Assembly: GCF_042688525.2 (NCBI RefSeq)
Contig: NZ_JBHWAB010000001.1
Coordinates: forward strand, 2,356,001-2,420,000
Length of the DNA: 64,000 nt
DNA from: Haloimpatiens sp042688525
GTDB taxonomy: Bacteria; Bacillota; Clostridia; Clostridiales; Clostridiaceae
Reading direction: 5' to 3'
In this document: positions 17,120-25,946 of the stretch, piece after piece
Position numbering within the stretch: the first letter of the stretch is position 1
How the letters are laid out: every line of letters begins with the position of its first letter
The notes under the pieces: generated by a model
Database searches by the model: none
What the model saw: the letters and a program-made list of their open reading frames with translations, nothing else
Told to the model about the DNA's origin: nothing
Program-made: the position numbers and the translations under genes

Positions 17120-17872
17120 CTAGACTTCACTACTTTCAACATTTTCTAATGCTGAAACAAGTGCATTCACACATTCCTCAACATCATTATCACTAGATTT
17201 ATTGTTTCCTAATTCAATAAGTATAGATTTATTAGATAGGTCTTGATTAAAATATGAACGTACATTCTTATATTCAAAGATGCATGCTTTAACTTGTTGA
17301 GATTTTTCAAGTTCTTTAATTAAAAGATTTGCAAATTTCTTATTTTCTTTATAATGTGGATTATTTTTTGCAAGTACTATTACTATTTTTTTTGCACTTG
17401 ATTTAGGATTCTCAACCGTGTCTCTTTGTACATCTAAAAGAATTTTATCAGAATAATTTTCTATTTTTTCTGTTATTAAATTCCGTGCACTGTCATATGA
17501 TTTTATATATTCTTTTGATGGTTTACATTGTATAAAATTGCTCTTTAAACCCTTTTTAATAAGTTTATCATTAATTATAGAACCTACATTTGTTACCTTC
17601 ATGCCAGATGTATAATCTTCATTTGCATGAGAATTATAAACCACTATTTCAGATGAAAATGGTATCGTAGACTTTTTAGTGTCAGTTGATGCTTTTTCAA
17701 CTGTTTTATTTGATATATTACTACTATCATTCACTGATTTACTAATAGAAACACTTTTTTGATAACTTGTACTAGTTGTAGTTTCTTTATTTTTTACTAC
17801 TGCATATGTACAACCTGCTGCAGTACCTAAAATAAGAAACGTAATTACAATATTTTTATAACTCTTTTTCAT
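17120..17872 (-). CDS. SpoIIP-like peptidoglycan hydrolase
   Basis: 250 residues. One N-terminal membrane anchor (about 6-26) and a Ser/Thr-rich linker are followed by the SpoIIP amidase/endopeptidase domain (about 75-245). Recognisable stretches are VVYNSHANEDYTSG, ARNLITEKIENY, LLDVQRDT, KNNPHYKENKKFANLL, YFNQDLSNKSILIELGNN. SpoIIP cleaves peptidoglycan during forespore engulfment. The central His of the first motif and the Glu of IELG are present, but the usual D-[IV]-H-R-D is D-V-Q-R-D here and the first H of the HTH motif is Asn, so metal binding may be altered. It is also shorter than typical SpoIIP (about 350-400), probably a divergent paralogue. AAGGGAG precedes the start. Confidence 0.8.
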   Translation of the reverse strand: MKKSYKNIVITFLILGTAAGCTYAVVKNKETTTSTSYQKSVSISKSVNDSSNISNKTVEKASTDTKKSTIPFSSEIVVYNSHANEDYTSGMKVTNVGSIINDKLIKKGLKSNFIQCKPSKEYIKSYDSARNLITEKIENYSDKILLDVQRDTVENPKSSAKKIVIVLAKNNPHYKENKKFANLLIKELEKSQQVKACIFEYKNVRSYFNQDLSNKSILIELGNNKSSDNDVEECVNALVSALENVESSEV

Positions 17873-17927
17873 TCATAAACACTCCCTTTCTTTAAGTGTA
17901 TATGAATGAAAATTTAATATTATGAAT

Positions 17928-18065
17928 GGGGACGGTTCATTTTTTTGTAAATTTTTCTCTCACTAAATTGCTTAATTTTCATTACTTTTTCTGTGCTAAT
18001 ACTTCCATTTAAAATGAACCGTCCCCTATTAAATAATAAATAAAGATAAAGATGAACTGTCCCCC
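17928..18065. repeat. Three dispersed repeats, two of them facing
   Basis: GGGGACGGTTCATTTTTTTG at 17928-17947 (plus), its inverted partner AAAATGAACCGTCCCC at 18011-18026, and a variant GATGAACTGTCCCC (18051-18064, one base changed) that ends one to two bases before the stop codon of the radical SAM gene. The first two can form a 16 bp stem with a loop of about 60 bases. Confidence 0.85.
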
Positions 18066-18066
18066 A

Positions 18067-18936
18067 TCATAATGCTCTAAATTCCTCATCTTTAAACCTG
18101 TATTTTCCCTTAACACATTCATCTATAGTATTTAAAATTAAATTTTTATCTTTAGGTAAAGTTCCACCTAAAGGTACATAATTTGAAGCATGATTACTTC
18201 TAAAAATACAATTAGTCACTTTGATATTTTCAATAAATAATCTAGTCTCTAACATTATTTCTTTTGGAGTTAAAAGTTTAAAATTTTTATTTTGTATTTC
18301 TTCATAAAGTTTTGTATCTTTTTCTACCATAAGAGTTAAAAGGCCTACGTAATCTGGATCTATATTATTAATTATCTGCGCAGATTTAATTGCATGTTCT
18401 TTCCAATTTTCTTTACTACCCAATCCTGAAATAAGGGTAGTTGAAAGTTTTATTCCACTATCTTTTATTTTTCTTCCTGCCTTTACCATTTCTTCTGCTG
18501 TTACACCTTTATTTATGTATTTAAGTATTTTATCACTTCCAGATTCCACACCTAAATAAACTATTCCAAGCCCAAGTTCTTTAAGCTCTTTTAACTCTTT
18601 CAATGATTTTCTTAAAATATCTCTTGGTGCACCATATATACCAACTCTTTCACAATACGGAAACAAATCTTGTATTTTTAAAAGTATTTTCTTTAAATCC
18701 TCTGTCTTGACAACTAATGCATCTCCATCACATAAAAATATACGTTCTGCATTACCATAATGATCTTTCATATACTGTAAATCTCTGAAAACTTCCTCTA
18801 AAGATTTAATCCTAAATTTTTTATCTTTATACATATTGCAAAAAGTACATTTATTATGTGCACAACCCACAGTAATTTGTACTATTAAGCTATAGGCCTC
18901 ACTAGGCGGTCTATATACAGTTCCTTCATACAGCAT
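18067..18936 (-). CDS. Radical SAM protein, function unknown
   Basis: 289 residues. The cluster motif reads CAHNKCTFCNMY (Cx4Cx2C, residues about 25-33), followed by a TIM-barrel-type layout: FLCDGDAL (about 69), GIYGAPRDIL, YLGVESGSDKIL (about 131) and STTLISGLGSKENW. It belongs to the broad Elp3/MiaB/coproporphyrinogen-like group of radical SAM enzymes; I cannot assign a reaction. The ribosome binding site is weak. The stop codon lies against a dispersed repeat. Confidence 0.8.
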   Translation of the reverse strand: MLYEGTVYRPPSEAYSLIVQITVGCAHNKCTFCNMYKDKKFRIKSLEEVFRDLQYMKDHYGNAERIFLCDGDALVVKTEDLKKILLKIQDLFPYCERVGIYGAPRDILRKSLKELKELKELGLGIVYLGVESGSDKILKYINKGVTAEEMVKAGRKIKDSGIKLSTTLISGLGSKENWKEHAIKSAQIINNIDPDYVGLLTLMVEKDTKLYEEIQNKNFKLLTPKEIMLETRLFIENIKVTNCIFRSNHASNYVPLGGTLPKDKNLILNTIDECVKGKYRFKDEEFRAL

Positions 18937-19012
18937 AAATTATCTTTAGTAAGAGCATGTATTATAATACTAATCTCCTACTAAAATTCACCTTCTTTCA
19001 TTTTATACACTT

Positions 19013-19414
19013 TTAATTACCTAATAAATTATCCTCTATTTTACTTTTAGATGATAAAGTACCTTGATGAAAAACCATTTTCCACTTTCCATTATAATAT
19101 TTCCATATAGAACTACGAAGAGAATATTTTTTATTTTCATCAATTTCATTATTTTTTACTACTTTATACATTGCTAATATACAATCATTTGATAATTTCT
19201 TTATTTTGAAGTCTAAGATTTCCCAACATAATATATCATTATCATTTTGTGCCTGAAATACATCTCCATTTTTATAATGATATTCACTTCCTGAACTACA
19301 AAACTCAATAAAATCATTTGCCAATATCTGATTTATCTTTTGCGATGACTTTCTTGTTTCTGCCTTTAATAAATCACTTTCTAATTGTAATATATTTTTT
19401 TCAATAGACTCCAT
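19013..19414 (-). CDS. NTF2-like / DUF4440 family protein
   Basis: 133 residues with the SnoaL/NTF2 cone-fold pattern of DUF4440 proteins: an N-terminal helix (IEKNILQLESDLLKAETRKS), LANDFIEFCSSGSEY, then strands ending SSIWKYYNGKWKMVFHQGTLS. This is a common small cytoplasmic family with no settled function. GGGGGTAATGG lies before the ATG. It is transcribed in the same direction as the flanking genes but separated by repeats and gaps. Confidence 0.75.
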   Translation of the reverse strand: MESIEKNILQLESDLLKAETRKSSQKINQILANDFIEFCSSGSEYHYKNGDVFQAQNDNDILCWEILDFKIKKLSNDCILAMYKVVKNNEIDENKKYSLRSSIWKYYNGKWKMVFHQGTLSSKSKIEDNLLGN

Positions 19415-19441
19415 TCCATTACCCCCATAATTTAAAAATTT

Positions 19442-19494
19442 AAATGAATTGTCCCCAAAATTTCTTAATTTAAAAATTCAAATGAACTGTCCCC
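19442..19494 (-). repeat. Two degenerate dispersed repeats in tandem
   Basis: AAATGAATTGTCCCC (19442-19456) and AATGAACTGTCCCC (19481-19494) lie in direct orientation 38 bases apart; each is flanked by AAAATTT. The second is eight bases past the stop of the DUF1848 gene. Confidence 0.8.
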
Positions 19495-19502
19495 AAAATT
19501 TT

Positions 19503-20459
19503 CTACAAAAAACTCAATTGATTACTTTTATTATTTTTCATCTTTTCCTTAATTAAATAGTGATATGTTATTTTTTCATCACCCTGCAAATTTCCTAATA
19601 ACAGTTTTGAATTTTTATCATGTTTCTTTATGTTATTCTCAATTATTTTTGAGTTATAATTTGCATAACAATATGTACATCTATGCATACAGGAATTATA
19701 TTCTCCGATATCTACACTTTTTAGGCACCTACACCCTTTTCTTATATTATCTAATTTTGCATTAGTAAAATCCTTTCCTGTTATCCTAGAAATTAGCTTT
19801 CCATCTATACACTGTCCATGATTAATTCCACAAAAACTTAAATCAATTCTTTCAGCACAAGTTTCTATTATAATATTATATTTATTAGCTATTTTAACAA
19901 GTTTTTTACCAATTTCCTTCATATCTTCATTAGTTATATTTCTCAAATTTAATATATTTGAATTTTCTCTAATTTTTTTATACTCATCAATAAAACTTAT
20001 AACACATTTTTCTGTATATCCCTCTAAATTCATACAAAACTTTTCAAACCAAGTATAATGATATTCCTTATTGTAATAATCATTCAACAGTATAGGATCA
20101 TATCTCCAGATTACCTTTTCTTTACCTATCATTAAAGACAGTTCCTTAAAAGTTTCCATTATATACTTTTTCTTTCTAACTCCTTTTTCAATATCATCTC
20201 TATAAGGATTTAAAGTAAATTGAAAATAATAATTATAATCTCTTAATAAATGAATTTTTTTTATAAATTTATAAGGATCTTTGGTCCAAAACACAAAACA
20301 ATCTACAGTATTTGGATTTAAAATTATTCTACTTATTTGTATCCTATTAAATGGATTTCTTATCAAAACCTCCCCGTCTTTTATTCTATTATAAAACCAT
20401 TCATAATAAAAAGCAGGTATATCTGTACGTCTACTTACACTTACTATCATAGTTTTCAT
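19503..20459 (-). CDS. DUF1848 family protein with Fe-S/radical SAM-like cysteines
   Basis: 318 residues. It starts MKTMIVSVSRRTDIPAFYYEWF, the hallmark of DUF1848, with FVFWTKDP near residue 56 and a C-terminal Cys-rich end: GCRCLKSVDIGEYNSCMHRCTYCYANYN. That end contains a CxxxCxxC arrangement, so the family is suspected to bind an Fe-S cluster. The function is unknown. Two Met codons (residues 1 and 4) are possible starts after AAAAGAG. Confidence 0.8.
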   Translation of the reverse strand: MKTMIVSVSRRTDIPAFYYEWFYNRIKDGEVLIRNPFNRIQISRIILNPNTVDCFVFWTKDPYKFIKKIHLLRDYNYYFQFTLNPYRDDIEKGVRKKKYIMETFKELSLMIGKEKVIWRYDPILLNDYYNKEYHYTWFEKFCMNLEGYTEKCVISFIDEYKKIRENSNILNLRNITNEDMKEIGKKLVKIANKYNIIIETCAERIDLSFCGINHGQCIDGKLISRITGKDFTNAKLDNIRKGCRCLKSVDIGEYNSCMHRCTYCYANYNSKIIENNIKKHDKNSKLLLGNLQGDEKITYHYLIKEKMKNNKSNQLSFL

Positions 20460-20505
20460 CTCTTTTCATAACCAAATTCACAAAATTTTAGTAGCTAACC
20501 TATAG

Positions 20506-20565
20506 GGACGGTTCATTTCTTGTACATTCATTAGGAACCTAAACCTATGGGGACGGTTTACTTTT
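20506..20565 (+). repeat. Two dispersed repeats upstream of the DUF1848 gene
   Basis: AGGGACGGTTCATTTCT (20506-20522) and GGGGACGGTTTACTTTTT (20549-20566, two changes), both on the plus strand and each preceded by CCTAT. Confidence 0.8.
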
Positions 20566-20720
20566 TATGCATTTCATGTACATTTATTATACAATTTTAG
20601 TAATACAATTATAAATAAATTATTACCAGTTAATCTTGTAAACATTTTATCAAAATGTAATAAATAATAAAATATAACTCAAAAAAAACAGTCCATTTTT
20701 TTTAAAAATTTATCTAAAAA

Positions 20721-20759
20721 AAATGAACCGTCCCCTATATTTATTATATTACGTCCCCT
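20721..20759 (-). repeat. Dispersed repeat plus truncated copy after the M50-like gene
   Basis: AAATGAACCGTCCCC (20721-20735) and a remnant CGTCCCCT (20752-20759) that ends three bases before the stop codon. Both have the sense of the gene. Confidence 0.8.
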
Positions 20760-20762
20760 ATA

Positions 20763-21248
20763 TTATATATTAAAAGCATTATATCCATCACTTGAAGTAC
20801 CTTTATACACTCCAAACATGTCACAATATTGAATTGGAATAATAGTTAATACTCCTTGAAGAAAAAAATATCCAGCATAAACTTTTAAAATTGAAATATA
20901 TGTAGAATCTAATGCTATGTTATTTGCACTAAAATAAATAATAATAGCCATTAAGAATGAAATAACTGGACCCGCTAAAAAAAATAAACTTTTTTCAAAT
21001 TTTTTAGCATTTCTGAAATTACAATGAACAAAACCAACAAATGGTGAAAAATTTCGTATTTCAACATTTAATCTTCCAATATTAAATGTTCTTTTAACAT
21101 TGTCTCCTCCAAGGGATATCATAACTTTATCATTAGTAAAAATTAATCCTATTATAGCATGTCCTAATTGATGTATAACAGTTGCTAACTGTGCTATTAT
21201 AAAGAATATGATTATATCCAACAACATATCAACCAATAAAATAAGCAT
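20763..21248 (-). CDS. M50 (site-2 protease)-like membrane protein lacking the catalytic Glu
   Basis: 161 residues, mostly hydrophobic with about four membrane segments. The M50 zinc motif HExxH appears as HQLGH (residues about 27-31), so the catalytic Glu is Gln. The third-ligand region resembles the N-P-x-D-G motif (TSSDGYNAFNI) at the C-terminus. The fold and family are reasonably clear (FFLAGPVISFLMAIII), but proteolysis is unlikely. It could be a pseudoprotease that binds a membrane partner. AAGGTGAAG precedes the ATG. Confidence 0.7.
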   Translation of the reverse strand: MLILLVDMLLDIIIFFIIAQLATVIHQLGHAIIGLIFTNDKVMISLGGDNVKRTFNIGRLNVEIRNFSPFVGFVHCNFRNAKKFEKSLFFLAGPVISFLMAIIIYFSANNIALDSTYISILKVYAGYFFLQGVLTIIPIQYCDMFGVYKGTSSDGYNAFNI

Positions 21249-21584
21249 TTCTTCACCTTCTTCAAACTTTTAAATTTTATACCTACAAATTTTTATCTTT
21301 TTACTATATATCTAACTTCTAACAATAGGTTAATCAAAACTAAATTTAAACTAATTATTATACGAAATCTTATTTCAAAGTATATTAATAACTTATACAT
21401 ATAAAACACATATTAAATACAATCATATATTTTTATTACTCATTAAATCGATTACTCTATCAGATATATTTAAAAATTTAGTATCATAAATGCTATTTTC
21501 TATAATTATATTACGTTTTTTTACATAATTCACTTATATTATATACTAATTATACCATAAAATGCACAAATCAGTAACATTTTT
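21249..21584. other. AT-rich intergenic region, no gene seen
   Basis: About 336 bases between the M50-like gene start and the YesN-type gene end. No open frame, clear hairpin or repeat was recognised apart from the adjoining copy at 21585. Confidence 0.6.
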
Positions 21585-21599
21585 AAATGAACCGTCCCC
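21585..21599 (-). repeat. Dispersed repeat touching the YesN-type stop
   Basis: AAATGAACCGTCCCC on the plus strand. It ends one base before the stop codon and has the sense of the gene. Confidence 0.9.
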
Positions 21600-21600
21600 T

Positions 21601-23148
21601 TTATTTTATTTTTAAAAATTCACTTGGGGAATATCCTGTGTATTTTTTGAAATTACTTGTAAATCTTCTATAGTCCATATATCCTACTTGATTTGCAACC
21701 TCTGAAACTCTTATATTAGGTTTATTTAAAAGTCCTATAGCCTTTTCCATTCTAAGCTTTGTTAAATATTCTTTGAAATTTATTCCTAGTCTTTGTTTTA
21801 TCTTTCTGCTCAAATAGCTTTCATTTAAATAAACTTTACTAGAAATTTCGCTCAAAGTAATATCAGAACAATAATTGGATTTTATGTATTGTATAGCTCT
21901 TTCAACTCCATTTTCTTCCTTTTCTATCATAGATATTTTAATATTTCTAATAACATCAAGCATCACTTTTAAAACCCATGAATACAATTCGTTAATAGTA
22001 CTTAAAGTATCTGCATTTTTATATACATTAAATTGTTTTCCAAATATCTTATCTTCTTTTATATTGTGATCTGCAAGAATATTTAACACCTTTAACACTA
22101 ACTCTATACTTACTTGTTTTATAAAATAAGTACTACATCTATTTTCTTTCATATACTCATATATTTTACTCAACCTTTTTTCTACTTTAACTTTATCACA
22201 CGCTTTTATACTAAGTATTAATTCTCTTTCATTTTGTTCAATATTAACTCTAGTACCATTAACTGAAAAATTAATACTATCATAATACATAATATTATTT
22301 TTACCAAAGTAAAGTCTGTTTTTTAAAGCCTCTTTTGATTGCTCATATGCATCTCTAATATAATTTATATTAAAAATATTAGATATTCCTAATGAAATTG
22401 TAGTATTAGTTTTCTTTTCAACTAAATCCTTTACATTTTGTATACACTCATGTATATCTAAACTTCTACCTATTTCATCTGCCTTTAAAATAATTGCCAA
22501 TTTATCTTCATGACACTCTATAACATAGCAATCTTTTATATTTTCTTTTATAATTTGAATTATATGTCCATTTTGGCTATATAACTCAAATACATTGTCG
22601 TTCTCTAACAAATTTTCATAACTATCATTTTTTATATTTACAATTACAATATTATTTAAATAAATTCCGTTACTTTCTAAATCTAATTCCTTTATTTGAA
22701 TTTTTCCTCTCATCATATTAAGAAGAATTTTTTCACTTGTAATATTACAAGTTTCCCTCTTTTTTTCTACATCTTTCACTGCTTTTTTTATCGAACTTAC
22801 AAATTCATCCTCATCAATAGGTTTTAATATAAAATCAACCGCACTTATTTTAACCGCTGCTCTTGCATATTCAAATTCATCATACCCTGTAATAACTATA
22901 AAATTACACTCAGGATTAAAATTTTTAATTTCCTTGGCCATTTCTATTCCATCTTTTCCTGGCATATTTATATCCGTTATGACTATATCAGGCCTAATTT
23001 TTTTAGCTATTTCTACTGCTTCTACTCCATTAGATGCTTCTGCACATAATCTACATTTATATTTTTCCCATTCTATTGTCTGTTTCATAACTTGTCTTGC
23101 TAAATATTCATCATCTACAATCATTACTTTTATCAAAGCGGTCCCCAC
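21601..23148 (-). CDS. YesN-type response regulator, AraC family DNA-binding
   Basis: 515 residues. The receiver domain spans about 6-125 (VMIVDDEYLARQ, phospho-acceptor Asp in DIVITDINMPG, Lys in FILKPID). A variable middle region follows, then a C-terminal AraC double HTH (about 415-512; TLSEISSKVYLNESYLSRKIKQ, YMDYRRFTSNFKKYTGYSP). It pairs with the upstream kinase, whose 3' end it overlaps by 38 bases if the GTG at 23148 is the start; a TTG (23136) or ATG (23124) are alternatives. Such pairs usually sense extracellular sugars or peptides and switch on a neighbouring transporter, but none is adjacent here. Confidence 0.88.
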   Translation of the reverse strand: MGTALIKVMIVDDEYLARQVMKQTIEWEKYKCRLCAEASNGVEAVEIAKKIRPDIVITDINMPGKDGIEMAKEIKNFNPECNFIVITGYDEFEYARAAVKISAVDFILKPIDEDEFVSSIKKAVKDVEKKRETCNITSEKILLNMMRGKIQIKELDLESNGIYLNNIVIVNIKNDSYENLLENDNVFELYSQNGHIIQIIKENIKDCYVIECHEDKLAIILKADEIGRSLDIHECIQNVKDLVEKKTNTTISLGISNIFNINYIRDAYEQSKEALKNRLYFGKNNIMYYDSINFSVNGTRVNIEQNERELILSIKACDKVKVEKRLSKIYEYMKENRCSTYFIKQVSIELVLKVLNILADHNIKEDKIFGKQFNVYKNADTLSTINELYSWVLKVMLDVIRNIKISMIEKEENGVERAIQYIKSNYCSDITLSEISSKVYLNESYLSRKIKQRLGINFKEYLTKLRMEKAIGLLNKPNIRVSEVANQVGYMDYRRFTSNFKKYTGYSPSEFLKIK

Positions 23149-24904
23149 TTTCTAAACAACAGTTTTTATCAAGTATATTATCGTTAAATGGAATCTTTAT
23201 TTGTATACATGTTGGATTTTTGAAGTTTTTAATATTAACTCCATATTGTTCTCCATATTGAAGCTTTATTCTTTTATTAACATTACTCATCCCTATACTC
23301 TTTGTAGAAGTTACATTATCTTTTACTCCTACCCCATTATCAATAACATCAATGCAGATATCTTCCTTATTTTTATATACTTTAATTTGTAATGTTCCTT
23401 TTCCTATTTTAGGTTCTAATCCATGTATAAGTGCATTTTCAACAATAGGCTGAACTAATAATTTTAAAATATTTTTATCTTTAACTCCATCCTCAATACT
23501 TATACTGCATTCAAACTTATCTCCAAATCTCACCTTTTGAATGTCTAGATAATTTTTGACTTCTCCCATACATTCCTCAATTGATACAATATCACCTTTT
23601 TTGCTCATACTATATCTTAAAAATTTTCCTAAAGCAATAACCATCTTAGAAACACCCTTATTATCTTTAAGCTTTGCCATACAATTAATAGACTCTAATG
23701 TATTGTATAAAAAATGTGGATTAATCTGTGCTTTTAATGCTTTAAGTTCTGATTCTTTTAATAAATACTGTTTAAGATAAACTTCTTTTATAAGACTGTC
23801 TAATTCTATTACCATTTTATTAAAACTGTCCCCTAATATTTCTATTTCATCGTTTGTATTTACATTATACCTAACATCTAGAGAACCAGTTTCAACCTTC
23901 TTCATAAGTTTACTTAAATCATTTATAGGTTTTGATATATTTCTAGACAATACTATTGCCGCACTTACTCCCATAATTCCAAGTAACAAAAACAAAATAA
24001 AAAATACTCTTATTATAACGTTTTTATCTTTATTAATACTTCTTAAAGGGATTATTTTTACTATTTTAAATCCTGAATTATGTATAGTTGAAAAATATAT
24101 AGCACTCTTTTGTCCAGCTATTGTTCCTAAAAAATTACCTTTATCTTGTTCTAATATTTTTTCTACATATTTATCGTAAAACTTAAAGCCTGTCCTATTC
24201 TTTTTTAATTTATCTGTTATAATGGTTCCTTTAGAATCTAATATGTAAACATTACTATCATTATATATTTGTGTGCTTTTAAATATTTCATCAAAATACT
24301 CATCATGAATATCTATTATTATATAACCCAACTTTTCATCTGAAATCACATCTTTTATTTGCTTACCCATACTTAAAACAACATCTTTTCGCTCTTCGCC
24401 GCCAACTCTTCTTTGTACATAAGTCACATATTTCTTTTCTTCATATTTATTAATATTTTTGAAAATTTCCGAGTTCATATTTGTATATATTTCTGGAATA
24501 CTTTCTTCGTTGGTAAATTTAGCTAATTTATTTTGCCCAATTAAATAAAAAGGTATCTTTTGATGTGCACCATTAGATAAAAAAATACTTGTGGTCTTGT
24601 ACAATGTTTGAATATCTTCGAATCTCTCATCGTAATTGGCATAATCTTTTTTTCTTAAAATTCTATTTACATCCTCACTATCTGAAACATATTTAACTAT
24701 GCCTTCTAAATTACTTATAGACGAATCTATAAGTTTACTCATAACTTCTAAGTTGTTTTTTACTGACTTGTTAACCTTATCATTAACTATCCTAGAAGTA
24801 TTCCAATATGTACATACAGTCATAACTATTAATGGTATCATACCTATTAAAATAAAAAACTTTAATAATTTATATCCAAATTTACTTTTTTCTCTATTTT
24901 TCAT
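23111..24904 (-). CDS. YesM-type sensor histidine kinase
   Basis: About 597 residues from the ATG at 24904, which follows AAGGAT; an ATG at 24955 would add 17 residues but has no ribosome site. Two membrane helices (about 13-33 and 310-330) flank a dCache-type extracellular domain. Then come HAMP (about 340-395, with LGDSFNKM), a His_kinase domain with the phospho-acceptor His in INPHFLYNTLESI, and an HATPase domain (VQPIVENALIHG, DNGVGV, SIGMSNVNKRI). It signals to the downstream AraC-type regulator. The last 20 residues past KIPF are the overlap with the next gene. Confidence 0.88.
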   Translation of the reverse strand: MKNREKSKFGYKLLKFFILIGMIPLIVMTVCTYWNTSRIVNDKVNKSVKNNLEVMSKLIDSSISNLEGIVKYVSDSEDVNRILRKKDYANYDERFEDIQTLYKTTSIFLSNGAHQKIPFYLIGQNKLAKFTNEESIPEIYTNMNSEIFKNINKYEEKKYVTYVQRRVGGEERKDVVLSMGKQIKDVISDEKLGYIIIDIHDEYFDEIFKSTQIYNDSNVYILDSKGTIITDKLKKNRTGFKFYDKYVEKILEQDKGNFLGTIAGQKSAIYFSTIHNSGFKIVKIIPLRSINKDKNVIIRVFFILFLLLGIMGVSAAIVLSRNISKPINDLSKLMKKVETGSLDVRYNVNTNDEIEILGDSFNKMVIELDSLIKEVYLKQYLLKESELKALKAQINPHFLYNTLESINCMAKLKDNKGVSKMVIALGKFLRYSMSKKGDIVSIEECMGEVKNYLDIQKVRFGDKFECSISIEDGVKDKNILKLLVQPIVENALIHGLEPKIGKGTLQIKVYKNKEDICIDVIDNGVGVKDNVTSTKSIGMSNVNKRIKLQYGEQYGVNIKNFKNPTCIQIKIPFNDNILDKNCCLESGDRFDKSNDCR

Positions 24905-24982
24905 GCTTTTTATCCTTACATATATTATTTTTTCAATTTTCTTATTTAATTTCATTATATCACATCAAATATTTAATGTGAA

Positions 24983-25111
24983 CTATACCAATTTTGCCAT
25001 AGGCATATCTATTGCTTCATTCACAAGCTCCCTTTTTAATGACTTAACTTTCTTTTCCACTATCCATTTGCCATTACCCTTGAACTCTACCATTACTGCC
25101 TTATCAAATAC
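24983..25111 (-). pseudogene. Short remnant of a coding sequence
   Basis: An open stretch of 42 codons on the minus strand, directly upstream of the kinase, reads VFDKAVMVEFKGNGKW, then IVEKKVKSLKRELVNEAID and a short tail before TAG. It has no start codon and a stop just upstream. The composition looks like real protein, unlike the surrounding AT-rich DNA. I do not recognise the family. It may be the 3' end of a gene, possibly a ligand-binding protein once linked to the two-component pair, cut by later rearrangement. Confidence 0.35.
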
Positions 25112-25286
25112 TTATAATGCCGTTTTTCATAAAATCCTGTATAATGTTCATGAGCGACACCCTTTCTATGTTTTATTTTTTGTTTAGTAACTTAATATAT
25201 TATCAAAAGGGCGTCTCTTTTTCTATTTTTTGCTTTAAAATATCCTACAGTAATTTTACACTAACCTTATACACGTTAATTAATTA

Positions 25287-25543
25287 TTCAACTTTCGCAG
25301 TAAAAAAATACTGTCTAGCAAAGGAAAATGATATCTTGCGTAAGAAACATTTGAACAAAGTTTACAAGTTCTTAGCTTTACGAATTTGAAAAAAGTTATT
25401 TTTTAATTACTGATTCCTATGGAATATTAATTAAAAAATCTTTTTTCAATATGAGTAAAACTTAGAACTTGTTACTGAAGTGAAAGGTTTCTAAGCAAGA
25501 TATCATTTCCCGTAGCGGCTGTTTTTCACATGCGAAAGTTGAG
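25287..25543. repeat. Palindromic MITE-like element, full copy A
   Basis: About 257 bases. The termini are inverted copies of a CAACTTTCGCA word (right end extended as GCGAAAGTTGAGTTACTTA). Both arms carry AATGATATCTTGC (left) and its complement (right). The centre is a second inverted pair around TTTTTTAATTA...TAATTAAAAAA. No open frame is present. The same element recurs at 54.2, 55.9 and 58.4 kb. Confidence 0.85.
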
Positions 25544-25551
25544 TTACTTAT

Positions 25552-25615
25552 ATTTTCAATTTTTCCAGCTGAAAATAGTCGCTGTGAAAAATGATATATT
25601 CCTCCAAAACCTTTC
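25552..25615. repeat. Decayed fragment of the palindromic element (B)
   Basis: GCTGAAAATAGTCGCTGTG, AAATGATATATT and CCTTTCACT match the right-type arm with several changes. It lies immediately next to copy A. Confidence 0.6.
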
Positions 25616-25749
25616 ACTACACAAAGTAACTCTTTGCCATAAGTATATATAATGAGTAAAAAAAATAAGCCCTTGTCAAAGGCTAAAAATACAATTCAAG
25701 AAACAGAATTTCATCATTCGCATTTAAGAAGTAAAAGAGTTTTGGGATT

Positions 25750-25946
25750 TGAACAAAGTTTACAAGTTCTTAGCTTTACGAATTTGAAAAAAGTTATTTT
25801 TTAATTACTGATTCCTATGAAATATTAATTAAAAAATCTTTTTTTCAATATGAGTAAAGCTTAGAACTTGTTACTGAAGTGAAAGGTTTCTAAGCAAAAT
25901 ATCATTTCCCATAGTGGCTATTTTTCACCTGCGAAAGTTGAGTTAC
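25750..25946. repeat. 5'-truncated copy of the palindromic element (C)
   Basis: The sequence from GAACAAAGTTTACAAGTTC to GCGAAAGTTGAGTTACTTA is nearly identical to the corresponding part of copy A, lacking its first 60 or so bases. It abuts the mgtC-like stop codon (25947-25949). Confidence 0.85.

Noticed and set aside
23130..23150. GGGGACCGCTTTGAT at the YesN-type start, possible decayed repeat
   Set aside because: Only the first six to seven bases agree with the repeat and it is in overlapping coding sequence; not enough to call a copy.
23820..23836. A repeat-like word (AAAACTGTCCCCTAATA) inside the histidine kinase gene
   Set aside because: It encodes LGDSFNKM, a normal HAMP-domain sequence expected in every such kinase, and it lacks the CCGTCCCC core; similarity to the dispersed repeat is coincidental.
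24699..25187. Open frame of 162 codons on the plus strand
   Set aside because: Mostly antisense to the histidine kinase gene, with low-complexity Leu/Ile/Phe composition and no ribosome site; a shadow frame.
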